From: Megalopta genalis
Taxonomy: Eukaryota > Arthropoda > Insecta > Hymenoptera > Halictidae
Assembly: GCF_051020955.1 (NCBI RefSeq)
Contig: NW_027476187.1
Coordinates: 372,001-436,000 of the forward strand
DNA length: 64,000 nt
Direction: 5' to 3'
Below are positions 49,200 to 59,780 of the stretch, one piece after another (position 1 is the first letter of the stretch; every line of letters begins with the position of its first letter). The position numbers and the translations under genes are program-made. A model generated the notes under the pieces. It saw nothing but the letters and a program-made list of their open reading frames with translations, was not told where the DNA came from and ran no database searches.

Positions 49200-49448
49200 C
49201 TCAGCTCCTCAATACCTTCACCAAGGAAACGCATTCTTTGTAACGCATTGCAGTTCATCCCAGGTTCGGATCTGACCTACAGACATTCAACTATTCCTGC
49301 GATACTTGAGCTGCGCCGAGAAGAGGTTCAGGATCCAAATTGCGCAGAATCAGCTGTGATACTACTGCAGGGAGTTCGGAAATGAAATCTACTATTTGCG
49401 AGCTGCTGCAGTCCAATCACGCGAAGGAAAGGTCCTGAGGCATTCCAT
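49200..49448 (-). pseudogene. F-box domain gene relic, copy 2
   Basis: A minus-strand ATG at 49,448 begins MECLRTF, like the MEYFRKF start of copy 1. The frame then shifts, and VDFISELPAVVSQLI, LRNLDPEPLL and GAAQVSQE follow, matching copy 1 position by position. TAG at 49,293-49,291 replaces the conserved Trp, then LNVC and DP follow before another stop. The two copies lie in the same orientation 2.1 kb apart, suggesting an old tandem gene duplication. Sequence down to 48,956 may belong to it but shows no recognisable domain. Confidence 0.62.
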
Positions 49449-49659
49449 GTTGTCGCTGTTTATTCAGGATTTCGAATGATTTGTTTTGTTAAAATCTCGA
49501 GAATTTTATACGGTCATTTTGAAACAGCCATTTTCCTTGGCACATCTGTATGTGAAAACTGAGCAATTACTAGCCTAGCAACGAATTTAAATCAGCAGAC
49601 AAATTAAAAGTATTTATGAATGTCAATGTATTATAGTTTTAGCTTATTAGATTTTTTAA
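49449..49659. other. Intergenic DNA, no feature recognised
   Basis: Short AT-rich spacer between the F-box relic and the next MITE. Confidence 0.6.
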
Positions 49660-49875
49660 CACTAAACCTACCGAGCACTAAAAGCGACGAATTTCTGTTG
49701 CCCTGTAGGAACGATAAAACCGAATCTATTTAGACTTCCCATAATTTTTATTACAACGAATACTCGGACTGTGAAATTCATTTAATAATTTCTTATGAAA
49801 AAGTCTCTATAATTTCAGCAATTTTAAAATATAAAATCTAAAACCGGTCATCCTGACCGTCTTGGTAGGTTTAGT
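49660..49875. mobile_element. TTAA-flanked MITE, CACTAAACCTACC ends
   Basis: TTAA at 49,656-49,659 is followed by cactaaacctaccgag. The right end cttggtaggtttagt is its inverted complement with one mismatch, followed by ttag (a decayed TTAA). Inside the right end, ccggtcatcctgaccg-like sequence is self-complementary. About 216 bp, no coding. TTAA targets point to piggyBac-type transposition; that assignment is inferred. Confidence 0.75.
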
Positions 49876-50602
49876 TTAGAAAAAATATAATCATTCGATT
49901 TCGACTCTCTTGCAATTGATACGAACAATTTTTATTTCGCGTGAAGATCCGCAGTCTAACAATAATGTACGAGCTACAGCAAATAAAAATTCGTTTATTT
50001 TCCTGTCGTCTGGAAAGTAAACGAATCATTCTATAAATTGAATATTATTGGCATTCCTGTTTCGATGGAATTTCATCTGTTGCGCGGTAGAGCCCCGATA
50101 GTTGCACGAAAGCACATGAAAGCTGCAAGTGACCAAGTTCCTGGAATTATCGAGGCGATCAATCAACTATACGGAATCACTCATCTCCACTATATACCAT
50201 CGATGCTACTATATTAGACAACGTAGTACCTTGTGCTACGTGTTTCCCGTAATTACACAACAGCCACCGACGTATTTTGATCACATTCAACCGAGGCAAG
50301 TCACGTGCCGGTATCGAAACTGCAACTAGTGAGGTTCCAATGCAATTATGTTACAATATACAGCAGCGATTGTTTCTTTTTACACGATTCACTGCTATGT
50401 AAAAATGGAATAATAAATTATGCTGCATAAGTATCGGCGATCAGTTGTTATCAATTTCGTTTATTTATCATTTATTACTAATTCTGTTTATACTATATGG
50501 AATATATATTATAGTGTATATTTTATGATATATATTATATAGTATAATATTATAATATTGTAATATATATAATATTTTATTATATATTATAGTATACATT
50601 TT

Positions 50603-50696
50603 AATTATTTCAAGTATTATTTATTATGTATTATATATAATATATATAATAATATTATATATATATAATACAAAATAAATAATACTTGAAGTAATT
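50603..50696. repeat. AT-rich long hairpin, arms about 37 bp
   Basis: The left arm begins aattatttcaagtattattt (50,603) and the right arm ends with its near-complement aaataatacttgaagtaatt (to about 50,696). Mismatches are few, and the spacer is AT only. Confidence 0.8.
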
Positions 50697-51680
50697 TATA
50701 CCGTACCATTTACACTCTGCAGAAATAATGGTCAAAGTATTGCACTTTATGTTTTATATCCAATATTTTTTAATAATGCCTCTTGTCTATATTCCTTATA
50801 AAATATCCATTTGAACCTTGTTGTTCAGTGCAACAGTACAAACTTTTCATACAGTTTTGCATTGATTCCGAAGTGATTATCAAAAGAGTATTCATTTCGT
50901 TTCACTGATCTTGATAAAAGTTGTTGTCTCATGCGGATCAAAAGTGATGCATATTCCTGAATAAAAGTTTATACACGCGTTTCGGGCATTGCAATATATT
51001 CTGCAATGCTGAGCACAATAAAAGAATAACTTCAGTATTGTTTCATAACTTCTCCGTGCACCGTGTTGCGTGATTGAAATGTTTCCTAGTAAAAATAAAA
51101 ATACACGTATTCCCTCTCTCCTTTGTGCACGAAGAGAGTAATTTACATATCTGCAGTTTCTCTCGTCGATTCATCGTTTTAAAAAAAAAACAAAGTTAGT
51201 AGAAGCATGGGATACAATATTTTATTAAATGCGCCACGTCCGTTGCACGAAATATGGAAAATATGGAACAAAGTAGAATCGCAAATTTTCTGATTATTAA
51301 CGGTAGGGTTTATGTGACTGTAATTAACTGCCTTCGTAAAATTAATTTAATTCCCTTTGCAGAAAATACGGAATCGTTATCGATTTATAATGTTGATGGC
51401 ACACATGTTAATAAAGAAGAAAATTTCGATTTATCCCGTTATATTTATTGACAACGTTAAACTTTCGAACATTGATCTCTGTTTTCGTTAATAACTCGTA
51501 AACGAAGCTTCGGAGAAAATTTTCGCAAAGGAAAAAGTTGCTTCAAATGACCTCAGGAACCTCCAATATCCGGATTACGAGACATATTCGGGACACCCTG
51601 AGTGATTCAAGATTCTGGGCTCGATAGTAATATATATATAACTTCGATATAACTTCAAGATTTAGTAGAAAATATTATCG

Positions 51681-52147
51681 TTACTTTCGGGCCACTCTGT
51701 AAACACGCGGACACTCCGTAGATAGTACTGTAGTGCCAATTACACGGCGGGTTCTTTCCGTAAGGCAGTTCCGGAGTAGAAACATGTCTCCGAAGGGGTG
51801 CACAGATTGTAACTCTGTAGCACGATGTGTATCGGATCTTGCTTTCATGGAGATACGGGGTTGGCCAACATCGCGACAGGATATGGTAGTTTGGTAGGTA
51901 TGGCGCAGTTTAAACTCATCCATTAGTGGCTACTAGCCGGCAATGTGTTTCTAAGCAAACCGTAGAGACGAGATCCGGGAGTGGCGCAGTTTCCAGGAAA
52001 CAGTCGTCCACCATAATACATTTTCTGCGACACTGCCATCGAACAAAATCTCCGCCGGCACAAATCTGGCCAACTTTCTGCGTCAACTGTTCCGTCTAGT
52101 TGCATAACAGGTTGCCCTAAACACGCTGCGATAGTGTAAGAAGCCAC
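51681..52147 (-). other. Unrecognised minus-strand open frames, possible element relic
   Basis: Two frames meet here: 52,147-51,923 (74 codons) and 51,923-51,681 (80 codons). GC content is higher than in the flanks and Cys/Trp are frequent (for example ESWPDLCRRRFC). I do not recognise the protein. Either it is chance in a GC-richer patch or the tail of a decayed mobile element or gene. Confidence 0.3.
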
Positions 52148-52266
52148 TGTCTGATAATCACATTATCATGTTCGGCCAGAATGGTCTCTCTTCCGTCACG
52201 TAGGCAACGGAACGGAAATAATACTTCGTGACAAAATTGACGCTGCTAGTAAATTTATTTGATTAA

Positions 52267-52556
52267 CCCTTAGCACTCGAGTGGTGACTCAGAGGCACCA
52301 CTAAAATTTGTTACATCACGTTTTAAGATAATGTTTATATTAACAAAGTTTAGATTTAAAAAATTATATAATATATAATAATTATATAATAATTATATTA
52401 TAATTATATAATAATTATATAATAACAATAACTGTTGTGTGAGTTCCAAGAATCAATTTCATATGCATAAAATGTATTTTATCATATAAAATAAAAAATA
52501 CTATAAGTGAGAAAAATGATTATATTTACAGTTTAAATAGTTTCGAGTGCAAAGGG
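52267..52556. mobile_element. piggyBac-type MITE with intact TTAA duplication
   Basis: TTAA flanks both ends (52,263-52,266 and 52,557-52,560). The left end CCCTTAGCACTCGAG and the complement of the right end, CCCTTTGCACTCGAA, differ at two positions. Directly inside the left end, agtggtg (52,280-52,286) and caccact (52,296-52,302) form a subterminal hairpin. 290 bp, AT-rich interior, no coding. TTAA targets and CCCT-starting ends are typical of piggyBac. Confidence 0.88.
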
Positions 52557-52560
52557 TTAA

Positions 52561-54118
52561 CATTAGATTTACGGAACCTGTCAAAATGATGGGTCTCTAA
52601 TTCTTTAATTTACGATTATTTATATCGTATAGAGATACATTTACGAGTTATTTATTCAATTTATATGTTACTTGCGGCAAACGTTGCAATAATATTTGTT
52701 AAAAATCAGAACAAATGTCTCATTCTTACTTTTATAAACTGATAAAACGAAGGATACAGCGACGACGAACAAAAGTTATTTTACGCCGGGTGGAACGTAT
52801 GCTCTTATCATTAGAGCGCGGATTTTATGCATTTGTGACAAAAATGAGTAGGTCAAACGGAAAACGAAGAAGAAAAATAATTTAAACGATACAAAAATAC
52901 CGTTATTTTATTTTCAACAGAATAAAATAATTCGAAAAAGAATGAAATCTCTACGTAGCTCCAGAATCTTGCAATTAATGCTGACAATTTCAATTTTTCA
53001 TAAAATTTTCAGTCAATTTATCGTAGTCGTGTAACGAGTGTGCACAATTAAAATAATTAGTGAGTTTAACCAATACGCTCCACATAATTGCAAAACAGAA
53101 AAGAAAAGAATTTCGTACAATTAGATCGTTGATTATTTCCGTGCCGGTTGGTTAATTATCAAATGAATTCGTATCACACGAGTAATGTTAAGTACAATTT
53201 AATTATGTAAAATTAGTTGCATCTGTGTCCGGCGAAGCGGGCAGACATAATAATCGAGTGAAACACAGCCGGAGAAATTAATTTAATGTTGAGATAATTG
53301 ATAAGAATTTCGTCCGTTCGATGCATTCTATTTTCCCATTTTATCGGACGCTTTAAAAGTCGACGATTTCCGTTGGTTATTATCCCTTCGAGTCGGGATA
53401 ACTCGGCGAAATTCCACGACTTTTACGCGACCCTTAGAAGACTCTAATCTCCGTCGTTCCGTTCCTTTTTTGACTCGGTTAACGCTGGCGAGGCGATCTT
53501 TTTTCCGCGGGTAACAGCGGCAAACGACTTCCCCGGAAACAGTTGGATTCGGTCCGTTTTACTAACAGATTCAATTAATATATCCGGCCCCTTCGGCAGC
53601 ATCCAAACGAGAGACGCTTCTGTCGCAGACAGGGGAGCGCGATTTCAGCCTGCAACATGACAATTCCAACGTAGCCGAGCTGGCCCGGGAAGAAGCACGG
53701 TACTTAAAGATTAGCATCATCGTCGTTCCACGTTTTCAGCGCTCGCGAATCCCCCTCGGCGTCTAATAACACCTTGTTACAGTTCGGTTTCCGTTATCGA
53801 GAATGTCCACTTGCCGCATTAAAATATTTAAACGTTTAATACATTAGCGTCGAGGGAATCGGCGGAATAGACGAAGATTCAATATGGCTGACAGTGTAAC
53901 GAGCGGGCTGCGGATTTTATGCGTGTGTGGCGAGAGCGATCGGCGGAATATGAAACACTAAATGCAGAGAATTTTATGCAATATTTTATTTATGCGGTAT
54001 AAACATTCACTATCTTGAGAGCAACAAACAAGAGTTAACTAGTCGTTCGTTTTCATTTTTGCGATTTTTGGTACGTTGAAAGCAATCTAACAGCACTGTT
54101 AATCGGTTACTTGTTTGT
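52561..54118. other. Intergenic DNA; possible second TTAA element start
   Basis: Directly right of the MITE the shared TTAA is followed by cattagatttacggaacctg, then gtcaaaatgatgggtc. This resembles the start and subterminal palindrome of TTAA elements such as the one at 49,660, but I found no matching right end. The rest has no recognised gene. Confidence 0.45.
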
Positions 54119-54485
54119 GACGAGTATACTCGTAACCTAAATTCTTGTTCTTTCTTTATGACGAGTATACTCGTCGTAACATAAATTTTTGTGATTTTTT
54201 CATGACAAACGTACTCATTGTGACATAAATTCTTGCTATTTCTTCGTGACGAGTATACTCGTCGTAACATAAATTCTTGCTAGTTCTTCGTAACGGGTAT
54301 ACTCGTCGTGACATAAATTTTTGCTATTTCTTCGTGACGAGAATACTCGTCGTGACATAAATTTTTGCTATTTCTTCGTGACGAGTATACTCGTCGTGAC
54401 ATAAATTTTTGCTATTTCTTCGTGACGAGTATACTCGTCATAACAGATTATGGCCACTTCTTCATGACGAGTATACTCGTCGAAG
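54119..54485. repeat. 44-bp tandem array, each unit with a 16-bp palindrome
   Basis: Nine units start at 54,119, 54,160, 54,204, 54,248, 54,292, 54,336, 54,380, 54,424 and 54,466. Each begins with gacgagtatactcgtc or a variant; the 16-mer is a perfect palindrome and is intact at 54,160, 54,248, 54,380, 54,424 and 54,466. The rest of the unit is gtgacataaatttttgctat with ttcttc. The third unit has the most decayed palindrome. Confidence 0.95.
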
Positions 54486-55421
54486 ACAGCTAACTGTTTA
54501 AAGAAGGATATATACTTCGATATTTATATCATATTTGTATTTCATAGAAGTATTTAAACACAATATGAAGAAAATCAAACATATACAGTACAATTACAAT
54601 AACTTACACCTTTCAAAGGGACTGCAACGATTTATTTTACCGAACATTGATCTTCATTCGTTCGCCATTTTGTTAAGCTTTTTCGCAAGCTTGACAGGAG
54701 ATCTCGCTAATTCAGTACCAAAAATTCAAACAATTTCCGTATTTTAAGAACTTTTGTCTTTTGCATGTTTTATTTTAACAAATAAACAATCAATTTCAAT
54801 TTAAATATAAAAATGTGTTATACCTTATTCGACAAACATGAAGTTAATTATGATCCTTGAGCGTTAGATACAATACTTGACAAGTTTCATATATCCAAAG
54901 TAATATGTAATAATATTGTACAATATATTGTACATGTAATATTAATTTTGTAATAATATATTACAAATTATATTGTTAATAAACCCATAGGGTGTTTCAC
55001 AGCTTAATAAAAAAAAGAAGTTAATTACGTTCGAATATAAACAAAACACAAAGTAATTTACTACCACTCAGTAACTGGCCCCACCACCCTGCGCAGCTCC
55101 AATAGCCTGCCGTCGAGCTCGCAAAAACGGAGTTCTACAGGTAATGAAAATCGAGAAACGCGCCAAAGTAAATATTCTCCGTTAACAACATCATTACAAG
55201 CTAAGATAAGAAGCCGTTTCCGACTAGTGATCCTTTTCCACGTAGATTCATAGCTCGGTCGAGCGCGCCCGGACTATAGATTCAATTAAGATGGGTTCGA
55301 GGCTCGTGAGGGGAGAGGGGATTACGATACACAACATTCCCTGAATGGAGAAAAATGTCTGTTCGCAGAGCGGGAGGTCTGGTATGAGGTTGCGACACAC
55401 GCGATCGAGGCACGTATTCGC
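54486..55421. other. Intergenic DNA, no gene recognised
   Basis: AT-rich to about 55,030, then GC-richer towards the LINE. At 54,822 accttattcgacaaacatg plus aattatg resembles the repeat at 22,811. In-frame sequence just upstream of 55,422 stays open but is not recognisably LINE. Confidence 0.5.
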
Positions 55422-56069
55422 GTGTCGGCGGCGAGTTCGAGCGACAGCGGGACGACGCCGCCGTGCGGCGTGGCGCGGGGCGACGTTCTCTTCGTCGGTG
55501 ATGGGATGGGGATGAACACACTGACGGCAGCGAGGAACCTCTCGAGTCAACGTCATGGAAACACGGGCGAGGAAGTGGAACTCGCCTGGGACAGCTTCCC
55601 AGCTGTCGCTCTGGCAAGGGTAAGTCTTTACGCCGGCGAGCGGGTCGCCGGGGCTCTCCTGCCACACTTTACCTCGTGGCGGGAGAGGCGTAATGGCAGG
55701 CTCACCTACCGGGCGACGCAGGTATTCACCGGGCATGGCAGCTTCGGTGTTTATTTCTGTCGCATCGGTCGGGAAGCGACGACGGTGTGCCACCGCTGTG
55801 GTGCGGAGGAGGACTCGGCGCAGCATACGCTCTAGGAATGCCCCACCTTTTCAGCGCTGCGCCGAGTCCTAAAACGGGAAGTCGGCCACGACCTCGCTCT
55901 CTCCAGCTTAGTTGGGGCCATGCTGGAGAGCCCTAGAAAATGGGCGGCAGCAATCTCCTTCTGCGAACAGGTAATGCTGCAGAAGGAGGCTACCGGGCGA
56001 GGTCGTGAGCGGGACCGACTAGCTCGGGGGCTGCGTGTGCGCCCACGCCTCGAGCCCCCGAGCAGTTGA
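55422..56069 (+). pseudogene. R1-clade LINE reverse-transcriptase protein, C-terminal tail
   Basis: This is the 3' end of the second ORF of an R1-type non-LTR retrotransposon, 5'-truncated. One frame runs 216 codons to TGA at 56,067-56,069, interrupted by TAG at 55,833-55,835. Family match is clear from about 55,655: a LPHFTSW segment, then TYRATQVFTGHGSFGVY, then CRIGREAT, then a zinc-binding set with Cys123, Cys126, His135 and Cys140 of this frame (CX2C, X8, H, X4, C); the TAG falls between His and the last Cys. After it come RRVLKREVG, KWAAAISFCEQVMLQKE and an Arg-rich end. The first roughly 75 codons are less certain. The high GC contrasts with the AT-rich flanks, as expected of an inserted element. 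RT and endonuclease domains are absent. Confidence 0.85.
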
Positions 56070-56342
56070 GGGTAGGCGGGCGGCGGGTGAACCAGCTCTT
56101 GCAAGACTTAGTGCCCGCCGCCCGCCAATAGAAGAGGTCCTCTCCTGTTGGGAGTGGGGGGTGACGACTCGCCTCTTCTTGAGGTGACTGAGGTGACCAT
56201 CGCTTTTCGCGTCCTCCTTCTTCGTCCCCTTCGCCCAGCCCCTTCTCGCACCACCCTCGCTCCGAGGATACAGGCCACCGTGGAAATTTCCACCTCCAGC
56301 CGACCGTGGAATATAGGATGGTACATTTATTAGTCGAAACTG
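56070..56342 (+). other. Probable 3' UTR of the R1-type LINE, with hairpin
   Basis: Immediately after the stop, ggcgggcggcggg (56,075-56,087) and cccgccgcccgcc (56,114-56,126) are exact reverse complements with a 26-base loop. GC-rich sequence continues to about 56,320. I see no poly-A tail, so the right end of the element is not fixed. Confidence 0.6.
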
Positions 56343-56608
56343 TAGTAAATTCTACCTAATTGACGCTCAGATTGTGCACAAAAATGGGCAATTTGGGAGA
56401 GGAGATATGATTATTAAATACGATAATTATTACGATTATTAATTTCGATTATTACGATTATTAAACACGATTAATAAATGATCTTGTGGCTTGTTTTTAC
56501 AATTGTTTACTATAAAAACGAGCCACGAGGCTCGAATAATCGTATCTCATCTTCCTAAATTGTCCATTTTCATTTCGAAGCTGAGAGACAATTGGGGAGA
56601 ATTTACTG
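56343..56608. mobile_element. Foldback/MITE element, copy 2 (CAGTAAA ends)
   Basis: Same family as 41,460-41,677. The right arm (aaaacgagccacgaggctcg, then aataatcgtatctcatcttc, ending ggggagaatttactg) is well preserved. The left arm starts tagtaaattctacctaat and carries aaaatgggcaatttggga, but its inner part is expanded by repeats of a cgattatta-like word (about 56,410-56,475). 266 bp, no coding. Confidence 0.8.
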
Positions 56609-56969
56609 TACCTCATGCGCAATCATTTCTTCGTACGGTACAATTATTTCTTTATAGAGTTGAACAGTAGATTGAAATAACAATTGGATTCCTTTTATGA
56701 CATGTTATACATAATTTAATCACTCAAATAAAAAACTTAAAAAGTATGGTTTCTGTTTTAAATTTCTCTTTACCATTTCAACCAATTTTAATTTATGTAA
56801 ATATTGTTTCGGCGATTGTCTGCTAAATTGAGCCTCTTCACGATTCAATGTCATTACATTTTCTCCGTATTAAAAAGTGTCCGAACATCCACTGTAACGA
56901 ATGACTGGGGAAGTTATTTTCACGTTTCCAATAAATCTGTTGTTGGAGGAAAAACTCTTATCCGCTTAA

Positions 56970-57185
56970 TTAGCATTCGCAAGTCGCCGACGTGAAGATG
57001 GAAAGACGTGCCATATGTTTCTCGAAGAAATTATTCATTCCTACACCATTTACTTCAGCAGCTTTTTCGGACTCCGAATGAATCCAAATACGCATTGCAC
57101 CATACCCTGTGGCCGTATTATTAATGGGGCTTATTAAGCTACAGTCCTTCTTGCTGCTATCGTGAAGTATTGCACGGTGTCTCAT
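56970..57185 (-). other. Unrecognised 71-codon open frame, possible exon
   Basis: The minus-strand reading has a protein-like composition (for example RIWIHSESEKAAEVNGVGMN and NNFFEKHMARL), unlike the chance frames around it. Upstream on the minus strand (about 57,190-57,230) a pyrimidine-rich stretch ends in ttggatttag, which could be a splice acceptor. I cannot name a family; it may be an exon, a retrocopy fragment or chance. Confidence 0.3.
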
Positions 57186-58169
57186 TTGTGTTCTAAATCC
57201 AATTTTATTGAAATAAGAAAACGCAACTATTGAACGTTATATGAAAGTTCTGTCATCTTCGACGTCATTTGAAGGACGTAAATAAATTTTTTCAGAAGCA
57301 TACTAGAAATTTAGAAAGACACAGGAACCTATAAATAAATTCGTAAAGAAAGGAAACTTACTTTATACAAAATAAAAATTTGTTGCATCTATTGTAAGTA
57401 ATAAGAACCGCTTATGGACTTTTCATGTATATATATATATATATATATATTTTTAATAATTTCAACAAATTAAGGCGTATTTAAAGTACTTTAAAATATT
57501 CAATTATATTTTATATTTTATAATCCCATTAATTGTCGTACTATTTTAAATTGTAGCTATTAACTTTTATAATAAATGCACGAAAAACTGCAGTCAGTTA
57601 ATCTGTAATTATAATGCACCTTGAATTTACTTGGATAGTAAATGTACTAATTAAGCAGACTTCTTTTTATCGCTGCCTAAATTTTACCAGCGAAATATCT
57701 AGTCGATGAAAACCCGGATTAGAGGCTGGCGAGAATTTGCTCACAATAGAAAAGAAAATTCGCGTCCAAGATATTTTCTCTGAAAACGTTGCAACCACGG
57801 CGGTGTAATTTTTTCCATCGGAAAGTTCGGTTACACATTTCGGGGCGAGCAGAACTGCGAATTCGACGTCGATTCGCTTCTTTTTAGCGGCACAGTGAAG
57901 TTACTTTCAGTAAAAAAAGAAAAAAAAACAAAAAAGAAAGTAAAGCAAATATTAAATTTCAGCTCTTAATAGATCGTGTATCTTAACCTGATTTTGAATG
58001 TTCCCACATTAACCGCGGGTAAACGCGCGAAAATATCAAAGGCATGAGCGGAACGTTTTGATCCTTTGCTAACAAGTTCCCCGAGATTTAAGTACAATAC
58101 ATGTTAAAATGCTCGTTGGTGCTCCTTGTGAGCTTCGAGCTCTGTAGAATTTTGTACGTGGTGTGCCGT

Positions 58170-58345
58170 CCGATTACTAAGTCTCTTAGGTATCTCGTGA
58201 GTCCCTTATGGTCTCGCGTATCTCTCACGATGTCTCTAGAGTCTCTTGTGGTCTCTCCTGACTCTCGTGTATCTCCCGAGTCCCTTGTGGTTTCGTGTCC
58301 AGTGAGTCCCTTGTGGTCTCACGAATGTCTCTCGTTAGAGGAACG
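58170..58345. repeat. Degenerate short repeats of gagtc.cttgtggtctc
   Basis: The word gagtcccttatggtctc and variants recur five or more times with irregular spacing, giving a Val/Ser/Leu-rich plus-strand open frame as a by-product. Confidence 0.65.
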
Positions 58346-59408
58346 GGGTTATCCATAATATTACCTCGGTCCTCCCGACTCTTCTTGACCTAGGGTGGGC
58401 GGCAAGGAATTACGGTCCAATCACTGCAATCACAGATCCATTGAGATTGCCCCAAGGCGGTGGGCCGGGAGTTAGCAGGGAGAATGGCAAACTAACACCT
58501 GCTAAACATCCCGCGCTGATGGGCCTACGTGCCCAAACAGTGCGAGACCCAACCGTAATTGACTGGACCGTAATCAAGGACCAGGAGACGTTATGACGGG
58601 GTCGCACGTGCCCCGGAACGGCCAAAGACAGACCCATACCGTCGGGATACCCAAGCACATGGCCCCTGCCATAAATCCTGGCCACTTGACAGCAACAATT
58701 CACTTGGACTTTCTCTACTTATCCGAATCGTTTTGCTTCGTTATTCTTTTTGTCGGAAGACTGCACTTAGCTTTCTCTTTACGAGTGTCTGAAATATTCT
58801 AATTTAATTTTTATTAAGAAACTAAGAATTTTACGGAATTAAGAAGACATTTGAGAAATCGAAAACCGTCAGAAGCGAAAGAATACATTGAGACAGACCT
58901 GTGTACGAGTGAAGTTTTGCAATTAATTTAAATAAATTAGGAAACGGTCATTATATTGTACGCGACAAGGTTTGCTGAACATTTATTTTTACCGCACGTA
59001 CTCGTTCGTTTTATTTCATTTGTTCCGGGTGTCGTCGAAAATGGAATTGAAATTCTATCTGCAACCCACAATCAACAACGTGTTAAAATTGGATGAGTGA
59101 GAATAATAAAAATGTTTGTTACAATTTCAACTTAATGGAAAACTTTCACATTGGAGAATTGAATAGTTGTGGTTGTTAATGAGACGTCTAATGAAACAAT
59201 TATTTATTCATTCTTGTTTAAATGAAATAGTTTCACTGTTTCACTGATAATGTTGTAAAATGTATTTCTTTCCATTCAATCAATGTTTTCATTGGACTGA
59301 CTTTTTGTCAGAAATTAAATTCGGAAAATGGGGGACGATTATTGAAATTACTAAAATATTTCTTCGTGAAATTCGAATGAACTTCTTGCTTGAAGCACAT
59401 ATTGCAAA

Positions 59409-59780
59409 TATGAATAAATATGAATAGGAATTAAATATGTAAATATGTATATAAATATCACAAATATGAACAAATGCGAATCGGATTTAATATGTAAATA
59501 TGAACATAAATATCACAAATATGAATAAACGTGAATATTAATTAATATGTAAATATGAACATAAATATCACAAATATGAATAAACGTGAATATTAATTAA
59601 TATGTAAATATGAACATAAATATCACAAATATGAATAAACGTGAATATTAATTAATATGTAAGTGTGAATATAAATATCACAAATATGAATAAATGTGAA
59701 TAGAAATCACCATGTAAATATGAATAAAGACATCACAAATATGATAAATCTGAATAGAAATTAATGCTCAAACAAGGATG
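59409..59780. repeat. 55-bp AT-rich tandem array
   Basis: Units such as atgaataaacgtgaatatta followed by aatatgtaaatatgaacata and aatatcacaaat repeat at 59,521, 59,576, 59,631 and 59,686, with diverged copies on both sides; roughly six in all. The three central units are almost identical. Confidence 0.9.

Larger units (their letters stand above)
49876..52262. other. AT-rich intergenic DNA with a long hairpin; no gene recognised
   Basis: Contains the hairpin at 50,603-50,696, short open frames, and the two abutting unrecognised minus-strand frames at 51,681-52,147 listed separately. Confidence 0.55.
56609..59408. other. Intergenic DNA; minor repeats and an odd minus-strand frame
   Basis: Contains an AT dinucleotide run (57,428-57,450), the open frame at 56,970-57,185 (minus), degenerate gagtcccttgtggtctc repeats (58,170-58,345) and a GC-rich block (58,390-58,690). 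No gene recognised. Confidence 0.5.

Noticed and set aside
55248..55826. A 192-codon minus-strand frame antisense to the LINE tail
   Set aside because: It is the shadow of the R1-type frame in GC-rich sequence; the plus strand carries the recognisable family motifs.
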